In this document: positions 35,301 through 45,887 of the stretch, one piece after another
Layout of the letters: each line of letters begins with the position of its first letter
Numbering within the stretch: the stretch's first letter is position 1
Origin: Guillardia theta CCMP2712
Taxonomy: Eukaryota > Cryptophyceae > Pyrenomonadales > Geminigeraceae
Assembly: GCF_000315625.1 (NCBI RefSeq)
Contig: NW_005434626.1
Coordinates: 57,930-121,929, forward strand
Direction of reading: 5' to 3'
Length of the DNA stretch: 64,000 nucleotides
Made by a program: the position numbers and the translations under genes
The notes under the pieces: generated by a model
Databases searched by the model: none
Seen by the model: only the letters and a program-made list of their open reading frames with translations
What the model was told of the DNA's origin: nothing

Positions 35301-36717
35301 CAAGGGCTGCGACTGCCCTGGTGAATATTTCGACATGAACTCTTCCAAGATGGTGGACTGCAGCGACAGAGGAGGAAATTGCCCGCTGCTAGCTGACACG
35401 TCTTGTGTGGTGCCAGAGAGGAGGATCATGAACGTGCAGCACGCGTTTGTGCCTGAAAGTTTCTCTGCTGGAAGAACTTCTTTGGTGGACCAGCATTGCT
35501 GCGTGTGCGACAAGTGCAACAAGAGCTCCATCTTCCCTTTCATCTCTCCCTGCGGTCATCTCATCTGTCTGAACTGTGTGGACGCAACTGCGATGCGCGT
35601 CTGCCCCATTTGTGCTCGCAGTTTCTCCCTCCGTAGCTTCGCTGACTTCCAGCCGTCAGTGGAGCAGTCGAACATGACATGGAACCCCTCCTGGATCGAC
35701 GACTTGTCCTCCAAGGTCGCTCTCCTCCTCGTTCGCCTGCGGCACTTCGGGTTCCTCCAGGTCCACAAGTCCCAAGAGATCTGGTGGCACAACAAAGTCC
35801 TGCGCCTCGCCAAACAGACGCGCAAGCACGAGAGCAAGAGCCCGCCGCAGCGACACCCGGCCGGCAAGTGCATCGTGTACTCAAACTTCATCGAGACCAT
35901 CGACAACGTGGCGAACTCGATCTCCGAGGCCATGGGCGGGGGCGGCAACTACATGCGCTTCACCGCCAACCTCAAGCGAGGAATGCTGGAGCGCAACGAT
36001 GCCATCCAGCAGTTCCGAGACAACCCAGACATTCAGATCATCCTCATCGACAGCGCGGGAGCTCTTGGCCTCGACCTCAGCTTCGTGACGCACGTGTACC
36101 TGCTCGACCCGATCTGGGACAAGAGCCAGGAGGATCAAGTGATCAGTCGCGCCCACCGACTAGGTGCCAAGAGCTCGATCACGGTCGAGAAGTTCATCGC
36201 GACGGGGACGGTGGAGGAGATCATGGAGTTGTGGATGAAGGAAAAAACGCTCAGCAACGCGAGCAAGTCGGGCGAGAAACATGAGGAGACGGGCCGGAAA
36301 CGAGTCCGCAACGAGGAGCAGAGGAAGGCAACTGAAGACAAGAAGATCAGATGGATCCTGACCAACGTCAAGCTGCTTCCCGAGGACCAAGACTCCAGCA
36401 TGGAAGCGAGCTTAGAGGCTGCAGCCATGTCGGCCAGGCATATCTTCGCTACGGAAGATGCCGAGGAGGCTGAGATGAACGAAGCTGTGGAGGAGGAGGA
36501 AGTCCTTTCTGACTTGGAATCCGAGGGTGAGGAGGAAGCCCTTTCGCGCCGTGACTTCATCCCCGCTGATGCGGGGAGCTCGAGGCCGGGGTATGTGTTC
36601 AGGCCGGGAGAGCTCGGGTTGGGCTACTATCGTGATCTGGTCGAAGCCGGGCCCGCCGGGTCCGACGGCGAGTCATCTAGCAGAGGCGGCAAGCGAGTTC
36701 GGTTCGCAGAGATGTGA
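32377..36717 (+). CDS. F-box / SNF2-family ATPase / RING protein (At3g54460-like)
   Basis: Exons 32377-32667, 32730-35180 and 35227-36717 join in phase 0 to about 1410 residues. The order is: an N-terminal region of unknown fold; an F-box-like segment near residue 443 (DDVLVVLLDQLDPLEELSVA); the SNF2 ATPase with motif I in GGFLCDEPGMGKTITVLAL (about 551), motif II DEGH (about 741) and motif III CTGTPTPN; a RING-type zinc finger (about 1005-1045, CGHLICLNCVD, VCPICARSF); and the second helicase lobe ending with ALGLDLSFVTHVYLLDPIWD and QVISRAHRLGA. The tail is acidic. The F-box plus SNF2 plus RING order is that of the plant protein At3g54460 and is close to Rad5/Rad16. A role in chromatin remodelling or ubiquitin ligation is inferred from the family. 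The first exon could start at 32377 or 32398. Confidence 0.92.
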
Positions 36718-36799
36718 GCAGGTCTGCATCCGATGCCAAGATGATGATGGACTCCCGGATCTTTGAGCTGTAAACTTGAAAATTAACGAATAATTCATG

Positions 36800-37190
36800 C
36801 AAAGCCACACTGCCACGGACGGTCAAGCCAACGTGGCACAGTGTCGGACCGTCGCAATCACGGCCGATGGCGGGGGTGGGCGCCCGGCCCGCCGCACTGC
36901 CAGCAGTGCGGCAGTCTACACCGTCACTGACTACATCTGACAGTTCGGCGCCCCCGCCTACCGCCCCGAAGACTCGCGGCAACTTCTCAGCTTCTGGCTT
37001 CGGGGCCGGGCCGAACTTCCGAGCTTCGGAACTAGGCTTTCATAACTTTGAACCGTTTCAAACAGTTACACGCCTCAGTGCTGACCCAGTACCAGACCCA
37101 GTACTGCAGCAGTACTGACCGGCATGTCCCCAGGATCAGCCATCAGTACCGGACAACACGTGGAACACAACCCGCCTCACCATGAAAGTT
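36800..37190. repeat. GC-rich palindromic island between genes
   Basis: Rich in short inverted words: ccgcactgccagcagtgcgg at 36892-36911, cagtactgcagcagtactg near 37099-37117, and ttgaaccgtttcaa at 37051-37064. It is similar in style to the islands at 13064, 15640 and 54530. No exon is seen. 37190-37395 is ordinary sequence before the next start. Confidence 0.6.
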
Positions 37191-37395
37191 TGAAATGCCA
37201 GCTTACTTTTTCAAAATAAAGAGGAAATATAGAACCATAACCTTAAATGTGAGATCCCAACGGTACCTAGGGAATGCAGGGCAGTCGCCGCCTCCTCCTC
37301 GTCCTCCCGCTCTTCCTCCAGATCGGCAGGTGAGAGGATCACTCCTCCCTGAGATTCTTCGCTCGGCATCATCTCCAACTCCTGGAGCAGCTTCT

Positions 37396-38753
37396 ATGAT
37401 GGCTCGCCTTGTGCTTCCCTTCACTCCCCTTACACTGCTTCTCTATGATTTCCTTGCTGTTGAGCGATGTATTCTGAATCAATCTTGTAGCTTGGAAGCT
37501 TTCTCTTTCGCTCCAGTAAATTCAGCAATGAGATTTGGCTTGTCTTCTTCAATGCACCAGATTTCCTTGATACAGAGAGCAAGGCTGACACTTCGAGGAG
37601 GCCATGGTCTACGAATGATGGTCGATGGTCCTCGTGGGAACAATGTCCTTTGTGAGATGATTTTGCATTGTGCTTCACTTGATTTCGCTGACATAGCTGA
37701 AACTTTCAGATGCAAAAAGAGGTCAGCATGACGGAATTCTTGGAGATTGTCCGTACACACACAAGGCGCAGATGGCAATGAAGGCCAAGGATCTGCAGTA
37801 TGAAGTTTGCCTGGTAAACCTTTCCGACAAACCCAAGTGGTTCCTCGAGCTCAACCCCAAAGGGACGGTGCCGACGTACGTGACGGGTGAGAACTTCCTA
37901 CCTGCTACCACTCCACTCACGTATGGCAACAGCTGAAGGAAAGATTTTGACGGAGTCTGACGACATCATCCAATGGTGCGACTTGCAAGAGCCAAAGGTT
38001 GAGAGAAAACATTGTGCCTGCTACTGTCTCAGAGACGCTGATGTTTGACCTTGCTGTTGAGCAGGACTTCAAGATGTTCCAACGACCTGGAGGGTACGAT
38101 AAAGCAACCGTGTATTCGAAACAGACCCTGATCTATTGCTCCTAGAGACGAGGTTTGGAATGTTGCCAAAGAGGTTTTCCCAGCCTTCGGAGGTCATTTA
38201 TGATCAAAGTGCATCAATCTTTTATTCGATGTGAATTGGACTTCAGAATACATGAAGAACAAGGACGTCTCGCGCAACGACGAGCTCAAGGCCAAACTTG
38301 ACGCCAAACTTGCTGCACTTGACAGGTCGGTCAGCTACAAGTGTCTGCGCTTTGATCACCTCCATGTACAGTTTTTTGAAGGGTCGCAATGGGCCTCTTC
38401 TCTTGGGAGAGCAGGTGACGACTGATGCAAAGCATTCGCCGCGGGATCTGATCAAGACTGCAGATCAGCGCTGAAGACTGCAAATTGACTCCTCAATTGT
38501 ATCACATCAGGCAAGAACATTCACCTCTATCCGTGGTTTTCCTGAAGCTTAATGCAGCATTGCTGTGCCACACTATGTGAAATATGATGCTCTCGAGAAA
38601 TATGACAATATTAAGGTAAGTTCTTTTCGTCTTGTGAACATGGTTGATCGAACACTACAGAAATACCTCAACTCCGCCATGCAAACCGACGCTTTCAAGA
38701 AAAGTGCGTACACACCAGAAACCGTGATCTGGGGCTGGTCGAAGTTCTTCTAG
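37396..38753 (+). CDS. Dehydroascorbate reductase (GST superfamily), probably plastid-targeted
   Basis: Ten small exons join in phase to about 289 residues, beginning at 37396 and ending WGWSKFF before the stop at 38753. The leader MMARLVLPFTPLTLLLYDFL is followed by FSFAPVNSAM and RARLTLRGGHG, consistent with a bipartite plastid or secretory presequence. The thioredoxin-fold half reads DGILGDCPYTHKAQMAMKAK, with the catalytic cysteine in DCPY, then LVNLSDKPKWFLELNPKGTV, diagnostic of plant DHAR. The helical half has FLKGRNGPLLLGEQ, LTPQLYHIR and YLNSAMQTDAFKKS. The enzyme uses glutathione to reduce dehydroascorbate in the ascorbate-glutathione cycle. The eighth intron (38511-38557) begins GC rather than GT (gcaagaac). 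Stops of this gene and the RING-H2 gene lie 134 bp apart. Confidence 0.92.
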
Positions 38754-38887
38754 AGGGGATGAACTCTGATGTGAGGAGTGAATGTGTAGGGTGGATGAAG
38801 GTATTTCTTGTGAAGTGCGCACAAGTTGGAAAGCAGATTGATTCATTAAATCATATCCTCGTAGAGTTAAAAATCTCGTTTGATCAT

Positions 38888-39583
38888 TCAGACAGCCGAC
38901 TTCTCGCAATGCTGCACAGCCTCAAGAGGAATCATCGCCTCTTCTCGAACATCTCCCGAGATCTTCTCCCTATTCATCCGGTTGTACAGCGGGCAGGAAG
39001 ATTCTATCTCGCACCGGCAGCACGGGCATGTGTTGTGCACTTGCAGCCATTCAAACAAACAGTTCTCGTGGAAGGCGTGTGAGCAAGGCATCTTCTTCAT
39101 GCTCCCTTGTAGCGCACACTGGCAGATCGCACAGTCACTTCCCGAAACCTCGGAATTCTCCGGCACTGGCAAAGCATGCATTGCAAAGGACGAAGCGCAT
39201 GGGTTGCCCTTAGCATGCAAATCCATCGAACGACGACGAAATTCACTCAGAAAATAACCGGACAAGCCGCCGCAAGCAACAGGAAGTCGCTCCATCCGCT
39301 CGGGGAAGTTCAACACGATGGGCTGATTCAACAGCCTGCGTCTTGACGAAGTTGCCTGCCTAGCTGTGTATCTGGGCTGGGTTGCTCCATCCTCCAACGG
39401 GCGCTTTCTAACTTGGCTCTGATCCTCCTGTTGGGCTTTCGGTTGGTGCTGCTCTGATGAAGACATGACATGGCCAGCATTATTTTCCCTGACCGTTCTC
39501 CTCGTGGTCAAGGCACAGACAATTGCTCCATCCGAGATCAGTTCATCGGATAGTGTGTTGGGCGCTTCTGGAAAACTGCTCAT
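38888..39583 (-). CDS. RING-H2 zinc-finger protein, putative E3 ubiquitin ligase
   Basis: A single-exon protein of 231 residues. The N-terminal 140 residues are polar, with several basic and glutamine-rich stretches, and are probably disordered. The RING-H2 finger at about 150-193 has the full pattern: CAICQCAL, then MPCSHAFHENCLFEWLQ, then CPCCRCEI, giving C-C-C-H-H-C-C-C. A family of this type binds E2 enzymes and transfers ubiquitin. There is no membrane span, so it is probably a soluble ligase; the substrate is unknown. The start is the first ATG of the frame. Confidence 0.85.
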   Translation of the reverse strand: MSSFPEAPNTLSDELISDGAIVCALTTRRTVRENNAGHVMSSSEQHQPKAQQEDQSQVRKRPLEDGATQPRYTARQATSSRRRLLNQPIVLNFPERMERLPVACGGLSGYFLSEFRRRSMDLHAKGNPCASSFAMHALPVPENSEVSGSDCAICQCALQGSMKKMPCSHAFHENCLFEWLQVHNTCPCCRCEIESSCPLYNRMNREKISGDVREEAMIPLEAVQHCEKSAV

Positions 39584-39962
39584 CTTAGTTTGGATTCTAG
39601 ATAGAGGTCTGTTGAGGTGCTTTTGGTCTTGAATTCGTTGACGTTATCTCACTGCTGTTTCGGCAAGAAACGAACAAATAAAGGTAGTCGATGTGAGGCA
39701 GAGGGAGCGATGAAGGAGAGGAATGGTGCGTGGATCGATGATAGAGATACGAAGCTTTTATGGAAGAGTGTGGTGTTGGCTGATGATTTATAGCAGGCGC
39801 GGGCTGCTGGATCGTCGGGGGAGTCGCGTGAGCGTCGGGGTTGGAGGAGGTAGATACAGGCGCAGGCAAGTGATCCACCACAGTGGGTGGGGTTATTTAG
39901 ATAGGGTGGGGGTAGACGTGTACAGCCGAGAATATTAAAAAGGGGTGGGTAGAGAAAATTTG

Positions 39963-40891
39963 AAAAAAGGGGTATTCGACAGAAACGCGTCCAAAATCAT
40001 GGATATAGGACAATTGGATAAATAGTACAAATTGTTTGGATAGTAACGCTTCTTGGATTATTTTAAACAGTATGAAAATAGCAAACTCGGTACTAATTTA
40101 AGTTACATTTGCCCTTTACAAACAATTATTGCTAAGGTACCGTAGTACGACCCCGTACAAACTCTCCAACTTGGTACTACTTTCCCGCCAACAAATCTGG
40201 CCATTCCAGCACGCCGCGGACGCCGCGCCATGGCAGCTCTGCATCCCACATCGTTCATGCACCATGTTGAAACCATACGTTCTCAGCTGGGGCTTTCCTC
40301 CAACCTTCGTATAGGTCAAGTTATCTCGAAGGGACATCAACTCGTGGGATGGAGGCTTGACGGGAACCTCGTGGAAGCGGCTAGTCGTCTTTATCATGAA
40401 CTGGCAGACCAATCTATGCCTACTTCTCCCGCCACGGTCAATGTTAGTCACACAACTCTTGGGTATAGGATGTCAGGCTGCCACAAGGGGGTACTGTAGA
40501 CTTTCCTAATCGTGATGAAGTACCCCTCCTACGTATAGTATGTCAGGCTGCCAGGAGGGGGTACTGTAGTCTGTTTGGGGTATGACGACCACCCATGTGA
40601 CAACCGATGTTCTCTGACAAAGGAGGGTGGGGGGGTGGTGGATTGAGGAGAGGTGGGGGTAATGGGGGGTAGTGAGAGTGAAGTGGAGGGGTAGTCGAAT
40701 ACAAGAATACTTTTTGTACCGTAATCCTAAAAAGGTTGTTAACAATTATTAATTGGTACCAGAGAGTACCCACCCCCTCTAGATGTCTTTGCCTTGTTTG
40801 GACCGGTTAAGGCAGAGGAGAATATGCTTTAAAATAGATAAGATTTTAATCTGTCACCCAAGATTTCGGGCGCGTTTCTGTCGAATACCCC
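39963..40891. mobile_element. Candidate non-autonomous DNA transposon with terminal inverted repeats
   Basis: A perfect 21-bp inverted repeat (ggggtattcgacagaaacgc plus g) lies at 39969-39989 and, reversed, at 40871-40891. The match continues inwards for about 10 more bases with two mismatches. The 9-mer gaaaatttg stands at 39954-39962 and at 40892-40900, flanking the element as a direct repeat, as a target-site duplication would. On the left, six A's separate the 9-mer from the inverted repeat. No transposase frame is present inside. A 9-bp duplication is typical of Mutator-like elements, but the assignment is inference. Confidence 0.6.
40464..40572 (+). repeat. Two direct repeats of about 39 bp, period 70
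   Basis: tatag.atgtcaggctgcca followed by ..agggggtactgtag occurs at 40464-40502 and again at 40534-40572 with few differences. The pair lies inside the candidate transposon, so it may be part of its subterminal repeat structure. Confidence 0.75.
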
Positions 40892-40900
40892 GAAAATTTG

Positions 40901-42125
40901 GATAAAACTATTCATGTAGATGGATTCAAAATCACGAGGGTGTTAGCTATAGGTAAATCACATTGAAGAGAAGCGAGAAATAGTAAGAAATATTTGAAAG
41001 AGAACAAGTATGGGTGTTTAGGCTTTGAGGATGAATTGAGGTAGGTGGGGGTGACAAAGGAGGCGAAAGGTTTGAATAGGTGGTAGGGTGGTGTGGGTGA
41101 TGGAGGGTTAAGACGGGGGGGTAGGGAACGTGGAGGTCATCAAAGGGCTAGAGACGGAAGGAAGTCTATGAAATGGGGGTGGGGGTAGTGAATGGATGGT
41201 AAGTGTCTGATCACCTCTATTCAGTATTGGGGCAGATGGAGGGGTACCTGACATAAATGAGGGGTTCGATTACTCCGGGGTTTGTAATGAAACGTTGAGG
41301 TTTAAAGGTCAGAATTGGAAGCAAGATATGAAGAAAAAGGCAGGCACAAGTAGAGTCGAAGAGAAGGAGTGGGGTGGTACATATCACCCACCATTGGATC
41401 AATCATGTGGTATTCTTGCTAGTGAAAAGAGGGGTACTAGAACAATAGACGCTGTACTCGCGAGTCCATGTGGGGTGGGTGTGGGGGACGCACGGGGGGG
41501 AGGCAGATGCGCGGGATATGCACGGGGGGTAGATATACTGACCAGGGGTGGTTTTGAGGGGTGAAAGTTGGGTGCCGAGAAATATATCGAAGATCACGTT
41601 ACTCCGCGAAACGTTGTCTCTTCAGATGGTCAGAGGTCCATGACTCATCTGGCTCTTTTAGCCCAAACTACCCCACCAGGGGAAGGTAGCTCAAGCACCC
41701 CCTCTATGTGCTCCCGTTATGACTTCCATGTCCGGCGACCTTTCAGTGATTATGATCATGTACTGTGACTAAAAATAGCATCACTTTACTACAAGGGCCC
41801 CCTCTTGTCACATGACAATCGTGCGATTGGACCCCTTTGATTCCAACCCTCTATTTGAAAGAGTGGCTGGTCCTGTTGTTTACTCAAAGTTAAGTGAAAA
41901 ATCAGTACGTGGACACAGGAGAGGTACTACTAGTCGTCAACGACTGCATTGGAAAGAGTTAGATTCACTCCAGGTAAAACCGAAGCGTTTCGATTATGAC
42001 TCCGACACGGTCTTGGCTTCGTGACCGCTGACTCCACCCGTCCGGGTCTCTCCGATGCCGAGGCAGACCTGCGGTGACTTCGGGCCTTAACGGAACCCGG
42101 TAGGGCCCGGCTGTCCGAGAGCGAA
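40901..42125. other. Intergenic region, G-rich asymmetric DNA and a GC island
   Basis: 41040-41560 is rich in runs of G on the plus strand (gtgggggtg, gggggg), like 1960-2330. At 41881-41917 lies the third copy of the actcaaagttaagt...atcagtac.tggacaca motif seen near 13292 and 13520. 42000-42120 is a short GC-rich island. No supported exon. Confidence 0.5.
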
Positions 42126-42164
42126 TTGAGTGAAGGGACTAGTGAAACCTCCGACTGGATTGCC

Positions 42165-43766
42165 ATGCTTGGGGGGAGAGGGCGGGTCATGGCAGCGGCA
42201 CTGCTACATGCGCTGCTCGCAACGGGAGAGGTAGGAAGAGACACGAGCTCTCGCTCTTGTCCAACGGCTCCTTCCCCAAACCTCCACCATATGATGAGCC
42301 AGCATGACGTCAGCAGCAACGAGACGCTGCGATACGTGATGCAGCTCAGAGGGGACAAGCATGTCAGGATCGCCGAGGGCCTCTACATGTGGGACTGGCG
42401 GTACATGAGCCCATGGCTTAGGAGACGACGAGATAAAGTGCGCGAGTTCTGTATGGAACCACATGAGGGAGGGCAAGTTCACCTGAAAGGCGATCAGGCG
42501 GTCCTTGATGGCCAGTGGGACTTTCACCCGCGGTGCTCGGGGTCCTTCACCGACCTTGTTTTCCGGTACAGCACCATCGTCGTGGATGGACGAGAACTTA
42601 TGCTGCTCAATGGTGGGTCCTGGGTGGTGAGGATGTGCGAGCTGAAGGCCTCCGGCATGCAGGTCCTTCGTTGCCAGAGAGACAGCCGAGTGGACATGTC
42701 GAAGAGCGTGGTGGGAGGGATCACCTTCGACCCCTACGAGCCCGATGCCAATCAGGATTACCTCAGAGCTAGTAACGGGCTGGTGGCCATAGAAACGAGC
42801 AGAGCGTCTCTGCATTCTTGCGAGCTATCGATGACAGGCTTGCTGGATGGCAGTGCACTCAAGGCCTCTGGGAAGTCGAGCGTGAAAGCGAGTCAGTGCA
42901 CCTTCATGCAGAATGTTGTGAGTGTGTTTGTAAGCCAAAACTGCTCCGTGCTGGTGGAGGACAGCGTCTTCATGCACAAGAGGTTGAGCCACCTCCTGGT
43001 TGGACCTCCTCTTCCCTCCAACGCCAGGCTGAGCTTCTTTCGCAACCGAGGGGTCGGAAGTCTGTGGGGGCTGAACGGGAGACCCAAGGTGTGGGAAGAG
43101 CGAGACAACTTCTTTCCGGAGCAGGAAGAGAAGTCAAACCTCGAGCTGCTACGAGAAAACTTTGCTTATGTCCCGCTGTACGAAAACAAAGGAATCGGAG
43201 AGAAACCTGATTGGCTGCTTGCAAGGGAAGGCGGGTACCTGATAGAGACCGGCGACCACATTGTCTATTGCCTGACATGCGGGAAAGACAACAATCTCAA
43301 TCACTTCTTGACGTGTCAGCACTGCTATGATCCGCGACAGCAGTTCCAGCGCAAGTACGGCCTGGGAGATATCATGAATGTGACTGCTCTGTTCGACTCC
43401 TTGCAAGAAGAGAAACGAGAGAAACGAGAGTTCCGTCGAGACGAAGACATCGAGCGAGCCAGGCAAATGGCAGAGACAACTCGTCAATGGCCTTGGACGA
43501 GGCCCAAGGAGCTTCAGCAAGTGAAGGCAAGCAGCAAGCCCGTCGCTGACTTTCTCGCATCCACTCAACGTCTGCATACAGTTGAAGAACTGCGGACTAA
43601 CTTCACTGAAGCTTACAAGGAAAAAGAAACCCTCAAGGCGATGTATCGCAGCAGGCGAGAGGAAGACGTCAGGGTCCTGCTGGTACAGGCGCAAGAGAAA
43701 TATGCGCGAGCACGAGCAGCTTTCGTCAAGGCGCTGGATGAGCTGCCCAAGCAAGATCGCTCATGA
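42165..43766 (+). CDS. Secreted right-handed beta-helix-like protein
   Basis: A single exon of about 533 residues from the ATG at 42165; the frame is open further up but without an ATG. The N-terminus MLGGRGRVMAAALLHALLAT is a plausible signal peptide. Residues about 60-300 show short repeated beta-strand turns like pectate-lyase-type parallel beta-helices: HLKGDQAVLDGQWDFHP, LMLLNGGSWVVRMCELKA, SRASLHSCELSMTG, SSVKASQCTFMQNVV and NCSVLVEDSVFMHK. A cysteine-containing segment follows (YCLTCGKDNN, TCQHCYDP), possibly zinc binding. The last 150 residues are charged and helical. Catalytic residues of a specific polysaccharide lyase were not recognised, so a binding or surface role is as likely as an enzyme. 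Confidence 0.75.
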   Translation: MLGGRGRVMAAALLHALLATGEVGRDTSSRSCPTAPSPNLHHMMSQHDVSSNETLRYVMQLRGDKHVRIAEGLYMWDWRYMSPWLRRRRDKVREFCMEPHEGGQVHLKGDQAVLDGQWDFHPRCSGSFTDLVFRYSTIVVDGRELMLLNGGSWVVRMCELKASGMQVLRCQRDSRVDMSKSVVGGITFDPYEPDANQDYLRASNGLVAIETSRASLHSCELSMTGLLDGSALKASGKSSVKASQCTFMQNVVSVFVSQNCSVLVEDSVFMHKRLSHLLVGPPLPSNARLSFFRNRGVGSLWGLNGRPKVWEERDNFFPEQEEKSNLELLRENFAYVPLYENKGIGEKPDWLLAREGGYLIETGDHIVYCLTCGKDNNLNHFLTCQHCYDPRQQFQRKYGLGDIMNVTALFDSLQEEKREKREFRRDEDIERARQMAETTRQWPWTRPKELQQVKASSKPVADFLASTQRLHTVEELRTNFTEAYKEKETLKAMYRSRREEDVRVLLVQAQEKYARARAAFVKALDELPKQDRS

Positions 43767-44340
43767 GCTTTGCCGGGAGAGACGATGAAGCGAATGCGAG
43801 GCCATCGAGACTTGTGGGCAACAGAGAGAAGCTCTCTGATATCCCGCCTGAAGATGGTCAGAGAGGACAGGGAGGATGAGACCTTGGCTTGGGGCCTCTG
43901 CTGCTGTTTGAGGCGAAGTCAATGCGATCCAGTGATGATATCTTGTATTATTGAATGAATAGAAGGAAACTGATGCACAATGGCATGACTGGCAAGAGCT
44001 GGGAGATGACATGGGCTCTAAATTTTCTTCCTGGAATCTCGAAGTATCGACATGTGCCAACCTTGTCTGGAGCCGCAGAGGGTTCACCTTTTCTCAATCT
44101 TGTCTCGTCCTAGACGAGGTAGCCCACCTCTTGCACTATTTCAGTCTGCCTGCTTGCCCGAGCATGAGCAACCGCCTCCCTTGCAGCAGGAGGTGGCATT
44201 GCGTTGCCCAGCTCCTGCCCGCTCGGACTACAAGGCGGCCCCTCCTCTGCCTGAGACTTGTCATAACCCGACCTCCCTGCTGCTGCTACACTCGTCCTCG
44301 TGAATTGCTCGGGCCAAGGCACCGCGCTGCCGGACCTCCT
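43767..44340. other. Spacer with a weak minus-strand open frame
   Basis: A minus-strand frame at 44322-44110 (FTRTSVAAAGRSGYDKSQAE, then PPAAREAVAHARASRQ) has fair composition for coding DNA but no recognised domain, and it ends shortly after. It may be a terminal exon of a gene displaced by the adjacent satellite, or chance. Nothing else is seen. Confidence 0.3.
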
Positions 44341-44344
44341 ACCT

Positions 44345-45308
44345 AGCGGAGTATATTACATCACATCAACCACATTAGAGCACATCAACCATATTAGAGC
44401 ACATCAACCACATTAGAGCACATCAACCACATTAGAGCACATCAACCATATTAGAGCACATCAACCACATTACACCACATCAACCACATTAGAGCACATC
44501 AACCACATTACACCACATCAACCACATCAAGCACATTAGAGCACATCAACCACATTACACCACATCAACCACATTAGAGCACATCAACCACATTACACCA
44601 CATCAACCACATTACACGCACATCAACCACATTAGAGCACATCAACCACATTACACCACATCAACCACATTAGAGCACATCAACCACATTAGAGCACATC
44701 AACCATATTAGAGCACATCAACCACATTAGAGCGACATCAACCACATTAGAGCACATCAACCATATTAGAGCACATCAACCACATTAGAGCACATCAACC
44801 ACATTAGAGCACATCAACCACATTACACCACATCAACCACATTACACCACATCAACCACATTACACCACATCGACCACATTAGAGCACATCAACCATATT
44901 AGAGCACATCAACCATATTACACCACATCGACCACATTAGAGCACATCAACCACATTAGAGCACATCAACCATATTAGAGCACATCAACCACATTAGAGC
45001 ACATCAACCATATAAGAGCACATCAACCATATAAGAGCACATCAACCATATAAGAGCACATCAACCATATTAGAGCACATCAACCATATTAGAGCACATC
45101 AACCACATTAGAGCACATCAACCACATTAGAGCACATCAACCATATAAGAGCACATCAACCATATAAGAGCACATCAACCATATAAGAGCACATCAACCA
45201 TATTAGAGCACATCAACCATATAAGAGCACATCAACCATATAAGAGCACATCAACCATATTAGAGCACATCAACCATATTAGAGCACATCAACCACATTA
45301 GAGCACAT
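44345..45308. repeat. 19-bp satellite array (acatcaaccacattagagc)
   Basis: About 50 head-to-tail copies of a 19-bp unit. Three main variants differ in the last half: cattagagc, cattacacc, and the catataagagc/catattagagc types. Variants are clustered: the acacc type occurs between about 44460 and 44930, the tataag type only between about 45008 and 45245. This implies local block duplication. The minus-strand gene to the right has an open frame that runs into the array. Confidence 0.97.
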
Positions 45309-45887
45309 GAAGGAGATGAGGAGGGTCGCTCGCCCGCTCTCCCCGAACCTTGTCTGTCGTTGAAGATCTGTATGGTTTGAAACGTCGACCGATCGGAGGG
45401 AACAAGTTGCATGTGAGGCTGCCACGGCTGCATCTGGATGGTAGAGTAGAAGTCGTTGGTGTGCCGCTGGCTCGCGCTCATGGTCTTGTAGACGGTGTTG
45501 CTGCTTCGGGTCGCGTCAGGCTCGGCAGAAGAAGAGGAGATCGACCTGGTCTCTTGGGGGCTCTGAAACAAGTTTGGCTGGTACTGGCATGCTAGTCAGT
45601 CTGCGGTACAAGAGCTCTCTTCTCCTACCGACATGTACTGCGTCCCTGCCTGCGTGTACATGGGCATGTAGCTGGCGCTGCGGGAGGCTGTGAGCGAAGG
45701 GGAGGAGGGGAGGAGGGGACCTGAGGTAGTAGGGGTGGGCATACGGCGAAGGCTGAGAGGTCATCATGTTGGGGTTGAGAGCGACCTGAGACCTGAGGGA
45801 GAAGCGATCGGGTCAGCAGAGAAGCGAAACAGCACAAGAGGACCAGGGGCTGAAGGGCGACGCCTGATACGCCATGGGATTCATCTG
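45260..45887 (-). CDS. Hypothetical proline/glutamine/serine-rich protein, partial model
   Basis: Not recognised. A chain of minus-strand exons with good splice sites encodes MNPMAYQASPFSPW, SQVALNPNMMTSQPSPYAHP, SASYMPMYTQAGTQYMS and YQPNLFQSPQETRSISSS, then continues HTNDFYSTIQMQPWQPHMQL and FQTIQIFNDRQ. The composition (P, Q, S, Y, M) is typical of disordered regions in RNA-binding or transcriptional proteins. The first exon shown is preceded by an acceptor-like ccgtccag, so earlier exons may exist above 45900; I could not find them. If the last exon is not spliced at 45355, the frame runs into the 19-bp satellite and ends at 45260. Confidence 0.6.

Noticed and set aside
44345-45308. Possible CRISPR array
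   Set aside because: Units are contiguous, with no unique spacers, and the DNA is eukaryotic; it is a simple satellite.
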